Of a stretch of 56,824 bases of DNA, positions 7,800 through 16,539 are shown piece after piece. A model generated the notes under the pieces. That model did no database searches and was not told the origin of the DNA. It saw only the letters and a program-made list of their open reading frames with translations. Position 1 is the stretch's first letter, and each line of letters opens with the position of its first letter. The position numbers and the translations under genes are program-made. Source of the stretch: Hyphomicrobiaceae bacterium (GTDB lineage: Bacteria > Pseudomonadota > Alphaproteobacteria > Rhizobiales > Hyphomicrobiaceae); the NCBI GenBank assembly GCA_025359185.1, contig JANYHF010000031.1, forward strand, positions 1-56,824, given 5' to 3'.

Positions 7800-8801
7800 T
7801 CATACCGCGCTCCCTCCTGCTGCCGCACGGCGCGCTTCGGGCAAAATCAGCTTGCCGCTCCGGCGCTCGGCACGAGCGTTGACCACTACGGCGGCCAAGA
7901 TCACCGCGCCCGAAATCAGCATCTGCCAGAATGGCGACACATTGATAACGGGCAGGGCGTTGACCACCACGCCCAGGAACAGCGCCCCCAGCAGCGCTCC
8001 GCGAACCGTGCCGATGCCGCCGGCAACCGACACACCGCCGATGACGCAAGCTGCGATGACCGTAAGTTCGTAACCGTAGGCAAGATCCGTATAGGCAATT
8101 CCGTAACGCGAGGCCCATAGGAAACCGCAAAGGCCAGACACAGCGCCGGACATCGTGTAGACGAGGAACTGCTGCTTGCTGAGATCAATGCCGCAATAGC
8201 GCGCGGCCACCGGATTGCCGCCTACGGCATAAATGCCACGTCCCGTTTGGGTCTGGCTCAGTAAATAAGCAAAGGCTGCGGCGACAGTAGTCGCGATCAC
8301 GATCAGCGACGGCACGCCCAACAGTGTCGATTTGGGGAAATCGAGAAAGGCCGTGCTCATGTCCTTGGACGTCAACCAGGTCGGCCCTGCCACGACGAAG
8401 ATGATGCCGCGATAGATCGACAGTGTGCCGAGCGTCACCACGATTGGTGGAATGCCGATGCCCGCGATCAGCGCGCCATTGATGGCACCGAAAAACGCGC
8501 CAATGACAATCGCCAGCAGCAGCACCACGGGGATTGGCAGCCACGGCATCGAGCGCGCCGCCAGCGTCACCATTACGCCGGACAGCGCGAGATTGGCGGC
8601 GACGGAAAGGTCGATGCCGCGCGTCAGTATGACTGCCATCTGCGCCAGGGCCAACATGAACAGGAAGCTGGTGTCGGTCAAGACACTGACGAGGCTCTCT
8701 GCCGTCAAGAACACTGGTGCGCGCAGGCCGACCAGCAGAACCAGCGTAGCAACGATCAAGGCCAGCAGCACATCGCGGTTTTTTAAGAGCGCAGGCATCA
8801 T
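7800..8801 (-). CDS. rhaP: Rhamnose ABC transporter permease RhaP
   Basis: A 333-residue RbsC-like inner-membrane permease. It contains the family segments LTRGIDLSVAANLALSG, GIGIPPIVVTLGTLSIYRG and IGGVSVAGGIGTVRGALLGA, and about eight to ten hydrophobic stretches. Together with RhaQ it forms the membrane channel for rhamnose import. Its ATG overlaps the rhaT stop (ATGA arrangement, 8798-8801), so the two are translationally coupled. The C-terminus is short and basic. Confidence 0.9.
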   Translation of the reverse strand: MMPALLKNRDVLLALIVATLVLLVGLRAPVFLTAESLVSVLTDTSFLFMLALAQMAVILTRGIDLSVAANLALSGVMVTLAARSMPWLPIPVVLLLAIVIGAFFGAINGALIAGIGIPPIVVTLGTLSIYRGIIFVVAGPTWLTSKDMSTAFLDFPKSTLLGVPSLIVIATTVAAAFAYLLSQTQTGRGIYAVGGNPVAARYCGIDLSKQQFLVYTMSGAVSGLCGFLWASRYGIAYTDLAYGYELTVIAACVIGGVSVAGGIGTVRGALLGALFLGVVVNALPVINVSPFWQMLISGAVILAAVVVNARAERRSGKLILPEARRAAAGGSAV

Positions 8802-10309
8802 GCGTGAGCCTCGCTATGACCCGAACCACTCGCGGCACTGACGATCTGCTCGGCGGTGGCGGCCCCACGCACAAATTCCGTCACGATACGTCCTTCATGC
8901 ATCACGATGATGCGGTCGGCCATTCCCATAATCTCGGGAAGTTCCGAGGAGACCAGGATAATCGCCAGCCCCTCGCCCGCCAACTCGCCCATAAAGTCGT
9001 GCACGGCGGCCTTGGAGCCGATATCGATGCCTTTGGTCGGCTCGTCGAGAATGAGCAGGCGTGGCTTGGTCGCGAGCCATTTGCCGATGACGACCTTTTG
9101 CTGGTTGCCGCCCGACAACTCGCCGAGCCGTTGCTCCCAGTTGGCGGCTTTGACGGCGAGGCGGCGGCCGAGGCTCCGGGTGGCGTCAAGTTCGCGCGCC
9201 TGGCTGATTGTTCCGCGTTGCGCAAATTCTTCAAGGCTGGCGAGCGTCATGTTCTCGCGGATGCCGAAGGGCAGTACCGCGCCCTGGCCCTGCCGGTCCT
9301 CGGGCACATAGGCGATGCCAGCGGCAATGGCTGCGCTTGAACTATCGATGCTGATCGGCTGGCCTTCGATGCGCACTGTGCCGCGCATGAGTGAGGTCAG
9401 TCCGAACAGGCCCATCATTGTCTCAGACCGGCCCGCACCAACAAGTCCGTACAGCCCCAAGATCTCGCCTTTGCGCAATTTGAACGAAATGCCGTCGAAC
9501 TCGGTGGCATTGGACATGTCTTCAACGTCCAACACGATATCGCCGATGGGCACGATCCGCTTAGGGAACGCCTGATCAATCGGCCGGCCGACCATCAGCT
9601 TGACCAGGTCGGCTTGTGTCACATCCTTGATATTGCCGTCGCCGACCTGTTCGCCGTCGCGCAGGCAGGTCCAGCGGTCGGCGATGCGGAAGATTTCCTG
9701 GAACTTGTGCGAGATAAAGAGAATGGCGCGGCCTTGTGCCTTTAGTTGCTCCACGATGCGGTATAGTTCGCCGATTTCCCGCTCGGACAAGGCTGAGGTC
9801 GGCTCATCCATGATGATGATGCGGGCATCGTGCGACAGAGCGCGTGCAATTTCGACGAGATGCTTTTGCGCGACGCCCAGGCGCTTGAGCATCGTGTCGG
9901 GAGTAGAGTCGGCTTCCAGACGGCCGAGCAGTTCGGCGGATTTCGACTTCATGGTTGCCCAATCGACCCGCCCGCGCGGCGTCATCGGCATATGCCCCAT
10001 GAAAATGTTCTCGGCGACCGAGAGATCATCGAACATCACCGTTTCCTGGTGGATGGCCGCGATGCCGGAGGCCCAGGCGGCGCGCGGATTGGCAAATGTG
10101 ACGGGCTGGCCCGCCACGCGGACCTCGCCCTCGTCGGGCGTATAAATGCCGGTGAGAATCTTGACGAGCGTCGACTTGCCCGCGCCGTTCTCGCCGATCA
10201 GCGCCATCACCTCGCCTGCCCGCAACGTCAGCCCGACATTGTGCAGGGCACGGACGCCTGGAAATGATTTTGATACGCTGGAAACGGCGAGGAGGGGCGT
10301 CGGAGCCAT
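8798..10309 (-). CDS. rhaT: Rhamnose ABC transporter ATP-binding protein RhaT
   Basis: A 503-residue tandem ABC ATPase of the RbsA/MglA type. The first cassette has Walker A LIGENGAGKSTLVKIL and Walker B IIIMDEPTSAL. The second has the degenerate GLVGAGRSETMM loop normal for this family, signature LSGGNQQKVVIGKWLA and LLILDEPTKGIDIG. The start is taken at ATG 10309 (MAPTPLLAVSSVSKSF), the point where family similarity begins; the frame stays open upstream through a palindromic repeat, so a longer start is unlikely. It energises RhaPQ. Confidence 0.92.
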   Translation of the reverse strand: MAPTPLLAVSSVSKSFPGVRALHNVGLTLRAGEVMALIGENGAGKSTLVKILTGIYTPDEGEVRVAGQPVTFANPRAAWASGIAAIHQETVMFDDLSVAENIFMGHMPMTPRGRVDWATMKSKSAELLGRLEADSTPDTMLKRLGVAQKHLVEIARALSHDARIIIMDEPTSALSEREIGELYRIVEQLKAQGRAILFISHKFQEIFRIADRWTCLRDGEQVGDGNIKDVTQADLVKLMVGRPIDQAFPKRIVPIGDIVLDVEDMSNATEFDGISFKLRKGEILGLYGLVGAGRSETMMGLFGLTSLMRGTVRIEGQPISIDSSSAAIAAGIAYVPEDRQGQGAVLPFGIRENMTLASLEEFAQRGTISQARELDATRSLGRRLAVKAANWEQRLGELSGGNQQKVVIGKWLATKPRLLILDEPTKGIDIGSKAAVHDFMGELAGEGLAIILVSSELPEIMGMADRIIVMHEGRIVTEFVRGAATAEQIVSAASGSGHSEAHA

Positions 10310-10351
10310 GAGCACGGACAAGTTGGGGAGGGGGGTGGGCGTGACGAAGGT

Positions 10352-10427
10352 TGGGCTGAGCCTTTGCGAAGCCCACCGCATTTCAGTGCGGGCAGTGGTG
10401 GGCTTCGCAGAAAAAATGCTCAGCCCA
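10352..10427. repeat. Nested palindrome between rhaS and rhaT
   Basis: TGGGCTGAGC (10352-10361) pairs with GCTCAGCCCA (10418-10427), and inside it GCGAAGCCCACC (10366-10377) pairs with GGTGGGCTTCGC (10397-10408), leaving a 19-nt loop. The rhaS-rhaT gap would form one long hairpin in the mRNA. It resembles REP elements in other sugar transporter operons that stabilise the binding-protein message and reduce expression of the membrane genes; that role is inferred. Confidence 0.7.
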
Positions 10428-10445
10428 CCCTACGTTCCCCAACGC

Positions 10446-11462
10446 CTAGAAGATCTTGGCGAACTTCTCGACGTTGCTTTTATCGAATACAAACGGCTCG
10501 CCCATTGCAGCTTCGCCGTTGTCGGCGACCATGGCCTCGCCCTTCTTGCCCATCTTCACGGTCTTGCCCGGACCAGCGTCGGCGCCGTTCAAGATGCTAC
10601 CGAGGACCATGGTGGCTGCATACCCGTACTCGATCGGGTTCCAGATCGCGAATGTATCGCAGGCGCCCTTGAGCACGTAGTCCTTCATTTCCGACGGCAG
10701 GCCGAGGCCGGTGATGAAGATCTTGCCTGCGAGGCCGCCGTCAACGATGGCCTTAGCGCCCGAGCGTATGCCGATGGTTGTCGGCGAGATGACGCCCTTC
10801 AGGTTCGGGAACGACTTCACGAGCCCTTGCATTTCGCGATAGCTTTTGTCGTCCTGGTCGTCACCATAGACGGTGGTGACCAGCGGCATGTCTTTGTATT
10901 CCGGCTTCTTCCACTCTTCCTTCATGGCCTCGATCCAAGAGTTCTGATTGGTCATGGTGGAGGCAGCCGAGAGGATAGCGACTTCGCCCTTGCCGCCCAG
11001 GGTCTTGGCGATCATCTGCACCTGCTTGGCGCCGATCAAAGCCGTCGAGGACGGGTTGAGATGCATGATGCGGCCTTCTTGCGCGACGGCCGAGTCGAAC
11101 GAGATGACTTTGATGCCACGCTCAGCAGCCTTCTTGCAGACCGGGATCAGGGCGCTCGGGTCATTGGCCGAGATGATCAGGCCGTCGACCTTCTGGGCGA
11201 CCAAAGCATCGAGCACGGCGATCTGCTCTTCGGCCGTCGGCTTGGTCGATGCCGTATAGATGATGTCAATGCCGCCGAGTTCGGCAGCTGCCTGCTTTGC
11301 GCCTTCAGCGCAGGCATCAAAATACGTATTGCCGAGGTTCTTCACGACCATGGCGATGCGCTTGTTGGCGGCAAAGGCGTTGCCTGCGAAGCCGAAAGGG
11401 AGCGCGGAGCCGATGGCACCGGCGGCGGCGATTTTCAAAAGATTTCTGCGATTGGTCTGCAT
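10446..11462 (-). CDS. rhaS: Rhamnose ABC transporter periplasmic binding protein RhaS
   Basis: A 338-residue periplasmic binding protein of the RbsB-like family (Peripla_BP_4). The N-terminus NRRNLLKIAAAGAIG has paired arginines followed by a hydrophobic stretch ending in NAFA, so export could be by Tat or Sec. The mature part begins NKRIAMVVKNLGNTYFDACAEGAK, a standard sugar-binding start. A strong ribosome site (AAGGAGGAAA) lies about 8 bases upstream of ATG 11462, fitting the high expression expected for a binding protein. It sits 94 bp downstream of rhaR and upstream of a long hairpin preceding rhaT. Confidence 0.92.
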   Translation of the reverse strand: MQTNRRNLLKIAAAGAIGSALPFGFAGNAFAANKRIAMVVKNLGNTYFDACAEGAKQAAAELGGIDIIYTASTKPTAEEQIAVLDALVAQKVDGLIISANDPSALIPVCKKAAERGIKVISFDSAVAQEGRIMHLNPSSTALIGAKQVQMIAKTLGGKGEVAILSAASTMTNQNSWIEAMKEEWKKPEYKDMPLVTTVYGDDQDDKSYREMQGLVKSFPNLKGVISPTTIGIRSGAKAIVDGGLAGKIFITGLGLPSEMKDYVLKGACDTFAIWNPIEYGYAATMVLGSILNGADAGPGKTVKMGKKGEAMVADNGEAAMGEPFVFDKSNVEKFAKIF

Positions 11463-11556
11463 GGCTAGGTTTCCTCCTTGATTGCCATTCTTCTTACCGG
11501 CTAACTGGCCGAGTGTCGCCGCCGGAAGTCTTTATTATTGTTTGGTGCTGGCCACA

Positions 11557-12378
11557 TCAGCCGACCGAACCAGCCTCCGAGATGACCGACCTCATGGGCA
11601 CGACGATGACATGGACGCCTGCTGCTCTCAACATCGCCAACGACTGATTCGGAGCCGCGTCGTCCGTAATCACGGTGGAGACGCGCGCCAGCGGGCAAAC
11701 GACAATGGAGCCGCGCGGCGCGAATTTCGACCCGTCTACAAGCACGACCAGCTTTTGAGCCCGAGCCAGCAATTTGGTTTCGGCGCGTGCAATCAGAGGG
11801 TCGCCCTCGATCACACCCATGGGGCCAATCGAGGCGCAGCTCATGAACATCGTATCGGCGGCGTAGTGCTGGATAGCATCGTCGTCGAACGGTGAGAGGA
11901 TGATGGCTTGCTTGCGATAGACCTCGCCCCCTGGAACCATGACACGGCTCTTACCATGGGCAATCAGCGCCTCGGCAATCGGGAACGAGTTGGTGAGAAT
12001 GTTGAGGCGGCGTTCGCGTAAGGGATCGACCATCTGATAGGTCGTCGAACCGGCATTGATGATGATGGACTGTCCGTCCACGCACAGGTCGGCGGCGGCT
12101 TCGGCAATCGCGCGTTTGCGGCCGAGGTTCAGGGTGCGGCTGACTTCGAAGGCGCGGGTGCCTAGCTCCTGCGGGCGCACAGCGGGTCCAAGTTCTGCGC
12201 CGCCATGAACGCGCAGGATCGCTCCAGTTTCTTCAAGCTTGCCGAGATCGCGCCGGATGCTGGCGCTGGACGCGCGGGTTTCGCGCATCAGATCCCGCAC
12301 AGGCACCATGCCACGTTCCCGCACCAGCCGCAGGATGGCTTGCCAACGTTCTCTCTCATGCAGGGCACGGGGGATCAT
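11557..12378 (-). CDS. rhaR: DeoR-family transcriptional regulator RhaR
   Basis: A 273-residue DeoR/GlpR-family regulator. The N-terminal helix-turn-helix is around residues 20-55 (VPVRDLMRETRASSASIRRD followed by LGKLEETGAILRVHGG), and the C-terminal DeoRC sensor domain includes INAGSTTYQMVDPLRERR. RhaR of R. leguminosarum is a DeoR-type negative regulator of the rha genes. It is first in the leftward operon and is divergent from rhaD. Its predicted -10 (TAGTTT, 12390-12385) lies only six bases before the ATG at 12378, so the message may be nearly leaderless. There is no clear ribosome site. The probable operator is the palindrome at 12400-12435. Confidence 0.9.
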   Translation of the reverse strand: MIPRALHERERWQAILRLVRERGMVPVRDLMRETRASSASIRRDLGKLEETGAILRVHGGAELGPAVRPQELGTRAFEVSRTLNLGRKRAIAEAAADLCVDGQSIIINAGSTTYQMVDPLRERRLNILTNSFPIAEALIAHGKSRVMVPGGEVYRKQAIILSPFDDDAIQHYAADTMFMSCASIGPMGVIEGDPLIARAETKLLARAQKLVVLVDGSKFAPRGSIVVCPLARVSTVITDDAAPNQSLAMLRAAGVHVIVVPMRSVISEAGSVG

Positions 12379-12384
12379 TCGGCA

Positions 12385-12452
12385 AAACTAAGCAAGATCG
12401 CTCACGGATGTCAATGCTGGTGATTGACCGTGAGCGTTTGTGCTCTTAGCTT
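12385..12452. promoter_or_regulatory. Divergent rhaR/rhaD promoter with interrupted palindromic operator
   Basis: Leftward promoter: -35 TTGACA (12414-12409), 18-bp spacer, -10 TAGTTT (12390-12385). Rightward promoter: -35 TTGACC (12424-12429), 17-bp spacer, -10 TAGCTT (12447-12452). The two -35 boxes are back to back inside a palindrome: GCTCACGG (12400-12407) and TCAAT (12411-12415) mirror ATTGA (12423-12427) and CCGTGAGC (12428-12435). One regulator bound here would control both operons; RhaR is the obvious candidate. Function is inferred. Confidence 0.7.
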
Positions 12453-12483
12453 GGCCGTCACACCTTAAAGAAGGCCGAAACCC

Positions 12484-14583
12484 ATGACCCGCAGAGAGCC
12501 AAGCCGCAGCATTCCCAATCTGTGGGATGATGTGTATGCTGCCCAACTCGATGAGCCCGGGCTACTGCTGTACCGTTCCAATCTCTTGGGCAGCGATCTT
12601 CGGATCACGAATTTTGGTGGCGGCAACACGTCGGCCAAAGCCGGGATGATCGATCCGCTCACGCGCAAAAAAACTGATGTGTTGTGGGTGAAGGGTTCGG
12701 GCGGCGACTTGGGCTCGATGAAGCTGGACGGGTTTGCGTCGCTCTATTTGGATAAGTTCCTTGCACTGAAGGAACTCTATCGCGGTCTTGCGTACGAAGA
12801 CGAAATGGTTGAGCTGTTCAACCATTGCGCCTTCAATCTCAATCCGCGCGCTGCCTCCATCGACACGCCGTTGCATGGCTTTGTGCCGCACAAGCATGTC
12901 GATCACATGCACGCCGACGCAGTGATCGCGATTGCTGCGTCGGCCGATGCGGAGCGGCTGACGAAGGAGATCTATGGCGGCGAGATGGGTTTTTTGCCTT
13001 GGCAGCGGCCGGGATTTGACCTTGGCCTGAAGCTGGGCGCGATAGCGAGTGGAAATCCGAAATTGAGCGGCGTGGTACTTGGCGGGCACGGACTGTTTAC
13101 GTGGGGCGCATCGGCCAAGGAGTGCTATCTCATGACATTGCGCATCATTCAGCGGGCAGCCGATTGGCTGGACCAGAACGCGCAGAAACCTTCGTTTCAG
13201 GGCGCGCGTATCGCGTCCGCCACCGCCGCCACGCGCAGCACTGCCGCCAAGCAGCTGATGCCTCTAATCCGTGGCAAGATTTCAAAGAACGAGCGCAAGA
13301 TCGGTCATTTCACCGATGCGCCCGAGGTGCTTGAGTTCGTGAATTCCAAAGCCGTCGATGCGCTCGCTCCGCTCGGCACATCTTGCCCAGATCATTTCCT
13401 GCGCACGAAAATCCGGCCGCTGGTGCTTCCGTTCGATCCCACTTCTGGCAAAGCGGAAGACATCGCTGCCAAGCTCGATGATCAGCTGGCAGCCTATCGC
13501 AAGGACTACGAGAGCTATTACAACCGCTGCAAGTTCGCAGACAGCCCAGCCATCCGTGACCCCAACCCTGTCATTTTTCTGATCCCCGGCGTCGGCATGT
13601 TGTCCTTTGCGAAGGATAAGGCGACGGCGCGCATTGCCTCCGAGTTTTACATTAATGCCATCAACGTCATGCGAGGGGCGTCTGGCGTCAGCTCCTATGT
13701 CGGGCTGCAGGAGAAGGAAGCGTTCGGCATCGAGTATTGGCTGCTCGAGGAAGCCAAGTTGCAACGGATGCCAAAACCCAAGGCGCTGGCGGGCCGCGTT
13801 GCCTTCATCACGGGCGGCGCGGGCGGCATCGGCAGTGCGACGGCTGCTCGGTTGCTGAGCGATGGCGCTTGCGTGGTGTTGGCGGATATCGACGAAGCCG
13901 CGCTTACCGAACGAGTTGAAGGCTTTGGCAAACAGTTCGGCAAGGATAGTGTGCGCGGGCTGAGTGTGGACGTGACCAGCGAGGCGTCTGTTACCAGCGG
14001 ATTCTCCGAAGCGGTGCAGTTGTTCGGCGGGCTCGATATTGTCGTTTCTAATGCTGGCATCGCGTCGGCAGCGTCAGTCGAAGATACAACTCTCGCACTT
14101 TGGCAAAAGAACATGGACATTATGTCCACGGGCTATTTCCTGGTCGCCCGTGAGGCCTTCCGGCTGATGCAGAAACAGGCGACCGGCGGCGCGATCATTT
14201 TTGTGGCCTCTAAGAATGGTCTCGCTGCATCGGCCGGAGCGTCAGCCTACTGCGCTGCCAAGGCGTCGGAGATCCATCTCGCCCGCTGCCTCGCGCTCGA
14301 AGGCGCGCCGCATGGCATCCGTGTCAACACCGTCAATCCCGATGCGGTGCTGCAAGGCTCGAAAATCTGGCAGGGCGAATGGCGGGACCAGCGGGCTGCA
14401 TCCTACAAAGTGGAGCCCGGCGGATTAGAGGAAATCTACCGTCAGCGCTCGATGCTGAAACTCTCCGTTCTACCTGCCGACATCGCCGAGGCCATCGCCT
14501 TTTTTGCCTCCGATCGCTCCGCAAAATCCACCGGCAACATCCTCAATGTTGATGCAGGAAATGCCCAGGCCTTCACCCGTTGA
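12484..14583 (+). CDS. rhaD: Bifunctional rhamnulose-1-phosphate aldolase / short-chain dehydrogenase
   Basis: A 699-residue fusion. Residues ~1-425 are a class II (zinc) aldolase domain, with the conserved stretch TNFGGGNTSAK and the metal-region motif HVDHMHADAV. Residues ~430-699 are a short-chain dehydrogenase with the NAD loop FITGGAGGIGSATAARLL and active-site SAYCAAK. In rhizobia RhaD cleaves L-rhamnulose-1-phosphate to DHAP and lactaldehyde, and the dehydrogenase half is thought to oxidise the lactaldehyde. The start ATG 12484 follows AAAGAAGG at good distance. rhaI follows after 12 bp. The length is usual for the family. Confidence 0.93.
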   Translation: MTRREPSRSIPNLWDDVYAAQLDEPGLLLYRSNLLGSDLRITNFGGGNTSAKAGMIDPLTRKKTDVLWVKGSGGDLGSMKLDGFASLYLDKFLALKELYRGLAYEDEMVELFNHCAFNLNPRAASIDTPLHGFVPHKHVDHMHADAVIAIAASADAERLTKEIYGGEMGFLPWQRPGFDLGLKLGAIASGNPKLSGVVLGGHGLFTWGASAKECYLMTLRIIQRAADWLDQNAQKPSFQGARIASATAATRSTAAKQLMPLIRGKISKNERKIGHFTDAPEVLEFVNSKAVDALAPLGTSCPDHFLRTKIRPLVLPFDPTSGKAEDIAAKLDDQLAAYRKDYESYYNRCKFADSPAIRDPNPVIFLIPGVGMLSFAKDKATARIASEFYINAINVMRGASGVSSYVGLQEKEAFGIEYWLLEEAKLQRMPKPKALAGRVAFITGGAGGIGSATAARLLSDGACVVLADIDEAALTERVEGFGKQFGKDSVRGLSVDVTSEASVTSGFSEAVQLFGGLDIVVSNAGIASAASVEDTTLALWQKNMDIMSTGYFLVAREAFRLMQKQATGGAIIFVASKNGLAASAGASAYCAAKASEIHLARCLALEGAPHGIRVNTVNPDAVLQGSKIWQGEWRDQRAASYKVEPGGLEEIYRQRSMLKLSVLPADIAEAIAFFASDRSAKSTGNILNVDAGNAQAFTR

Positions 14584-14595
14584 GCGGAGACCAAC

Positions 14596-15888
14596 ATGAC
14601 CTATCGCATCACGCCGGATATCGTCGCTGATCACAACGCACGTCACGCAACGGCGACTGCAGATGACTACGGCGCGCTTGGCCGCACACTTGCTCGCCGT
14701 CACATCGACATCGAAACCATTGTTGGCAAAGTGATGGCGTTCGGCGTCGCGGTGCCGAGTTGGGGCGTGGGGACGGGCGGCACCAGGTTCGCAAGGTTTC
14801 CAGGGACCGGCGAGCCCCGTAACGTTTTTGATAAGATCGAGGACTGCGGGACTATCTATGCGCTCACGCGTGCCACACCAGCTATTTCGCCGCATTTTCC
14901 GTGGGACAAAGTCAGCGATCTCAGAGCGCTGCGTGAAGCCGCTGCCGCAGAGAATCTTACCTTTGACGCGGTCAATTCCAATACGTTTCAGGATCAGGCT
15001 GGGCAGACGCTGAGTTACAAGTTTGGCTCACTGTCGCACACGGATAAAGCGGTTCGCTCGCTCGCCATTGAACACAATCTCGAATGTATCCAAACCGGAA
15101 AAGAACTCGGTTCCAAAGCGCTGACGGTGTGGATCGCCGACGGCTCCAACTTTGCTGGCCAATCCAATTTGACTAAAGCCATGGACCGCTATCTGGAGGC
15201 GATGGCGCAAGTCTATGCAGGCTTGCCCGCTGATTGGCAGGTGTTCCTGGAGCACAAACTCTATGAGCCGGCCTTCTATTCCACGGTCATTTCCGATTGG
15301 GGCAGCAGTTTCGCCGCCGCGCTGGAATTGGGCCCCAAGGCCAAGTGCCTTGTCGATCTCGGCCATCACGCGCCCAATGTAAACATTGAGCAGATTGTCG
15401 CACGCCTGATCCGTTTCAAGAAATTGGCTGGCTTCCATTTCAACGATAGCAAGTATGGCGATGATGATTTGGATGCGGGCTCTGTTGAACCGTTCCGGCT
15501 TTTCCTGGTGTTCAATGAACTGGTAGATGCAGCTAACCGCAAGGCGGATGGGTTCACGCCAGCCTACATGATCGATCAATCGCACAATGTGACGGATCCG
15601 GTCGAAAGCCTGATGCAGTCGGCTATCGAGTTGCAGCGTGCCTATGCGCAGGCGCTGTTGGTTGACCGAGCGGCACTGACGGCGGCGCAAGACAGCAATG
15701 ATGCGCTGGGCGCACATCTGGAAATCAAGCAAGCGTTTACGACGGATGTGTCACCTGTATTGGCAATGGCACGGCAGCGATCTGGTGGGGCCGTTTCACC
15801 CATCGAGTGCTACAGGGCGTCCTGCTACCGGAGCCACAAGACCAAGGAACGGCCTGCCTCGGGAGTCGCGTCGGCCGGTATCGTCTGA
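14596..15888 (+). CDS. rhaI: L-rhamnose isomerase
   Basis: A 430-residue xylose-isomerase-like TIM-barrel sugar isomerase. It resembles the Pseudomonas stutzeri type of L-rhamnose isomerase: VAVPSWGVGTGGTRFARFPG near the N-terminus, FDAVNSNTFQDQ, VFLEHKLYEPAFYSTVISDW and AGFHFNDSKYGDDDLDAGSV, the last carrying the metal-binding acids and histidine. It converts L-rhamnose to L-rhamnulose and is the second gene of the rhaD-rhaI transcript (12-bp gap, GGAGA ribosome site). A strong hairpin at 15917-15943 follows 28 bp after its stop. Confidence 0.93.
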   Translation: MTYRITPDIVADHNARHATATADDYGALGRTLARRHIDIETIVGKVMAFGVAVPSWGVGTGGTRFARFPGTGEPRNVFDKIEDCGTIYALTRATPAISPHFPWDKVSDLRALREAAAAENLTFDAVNSNTFQDQAGQTLSYKFGSLSHTDKAVRSLAIEHNLECIQTGKELGSKALTVWIADGSNFAGQSNLTKAMDRYLEAMAQVYAGLPADWQVFLEHKLYEPAFYSTVISDWGSSFAAALELGPKAKCLVDLGHHAPNVNIEQIVARLIRFKKLAGFHFNDSKYGDDDLDAGSVEPFRLFLVFNELVDAANRKADGFTPAYMIDQSHNVTDPVESLMQSAIELQRAYAQALLVDRAALTAAQDSNDALGAHLEIKQAFTTDVSPVLAMARQRSGGAVSPIECYRASCYRSHKTKERPASGVASAGIV

Positions 15889-15916
15889 GCGGACTCTACG
15901 GCATCGAACACAAACA

Positions 15917-15943
15917 AATGGCCGGGCATCGCGCCCGGCCATT
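15917..15943. terminator. Hairpin terminator between rhaI and the small Zn-motif gene
   Basis: A perfect 11-bp stem, AATGGCCGGGC (15917-15927) and GCCCGGCCATT (15933-15943), with a 5-nt loop. Read leftward it is followed by TTGTTTGTGTT, so it fits best as the intrinsic terminator of the minus-strand gene at 15986-16312, and it may stop rhaI transcripts from the other side too. Confidence 0.75.
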
Positions 15944-15985
15944 GTCACGTCAAAGGCCAATACGGCAGGGAACAGCAAGCGCCTG

Positions 15986-16312
15986 TTAGGCCTTGGAATA
16001 ACCCATTCCGGCCAATTCCTGATTGCTGAAAGCGGATTTCTTGTTGCCCTGCGAACGGTGGCGGCGGCCGTCATGGGGTGGATTTGTCTTGAAATTGCAG
16101 ATCGGGCATGGCGCATCTTTCTTCTCGCGGACCGACTTACGAGCGCCTTTCGATCGCGTCACTTCTTCTACGACAACATAGTTGAATCCGAGGGTATTCA
16201 GATCGTCGATGGCTTCTTGAGCCCGGGCCAGAGCTTCGTGGCGGGCGCCATCGAGCAGCTTGTTGCGTTGATCGTCGAGTTTCTTGATTTGGTCGAGTGC
16301 CGTGTTTGCCAT
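15986..16312 (-). CDS. Small conserved-looking protein with CxxC-H-H zinc-finger-like motif
   Basis: A 108-residue protein I cannot name. Residues 1-40 are strongly helical and charged (LDQIKKLDDQRNKLLDGARH), suggesting a coiled coil. The C-terminal third holds C69-x2-C72-x7-H80-x4-H85, a plausible zinc site, in a basic context (KSVREKKDAPCPICNF). A nucleic-acid-binding role is possible but only inferred. It has its own terminator (15917-15943) and an A+T-rich upstream region shared with the divergent M24 gene (16313-16539). Codon use matches the neighbours. Confidence 0.75.
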   Translation of the reverse strand: MANTALDQIKKLDDQRNKLLDGARHEALARAQEAIDDLNTLGFNYVVVEEVTRSKGARKSVREKKDAPCPICNFKTNPPHDGRRHRSQGNKKSAFSNQELAGMGYSKA

Positions 16313-16539
16313 TGTCAGAACCGCCTGTCAGGGAATTGGGTTGATTGGAACTCGAGCTTATGAAATATAACTCGATATTCGCATTGATACATAATCTGGT
16401 TGGAGCTAAAGTGCAAGCTAGTCGTTAGAAGCCGTTGTGATTTTTGTAGGCTACGGCTCTCACTACGTAGATTTTGGTGTAGGCAGGCGTTGGCTAGGTC
16501 GCCAGATGGCAGTCTCTTACATGAAAGTTAACGGCAGCA

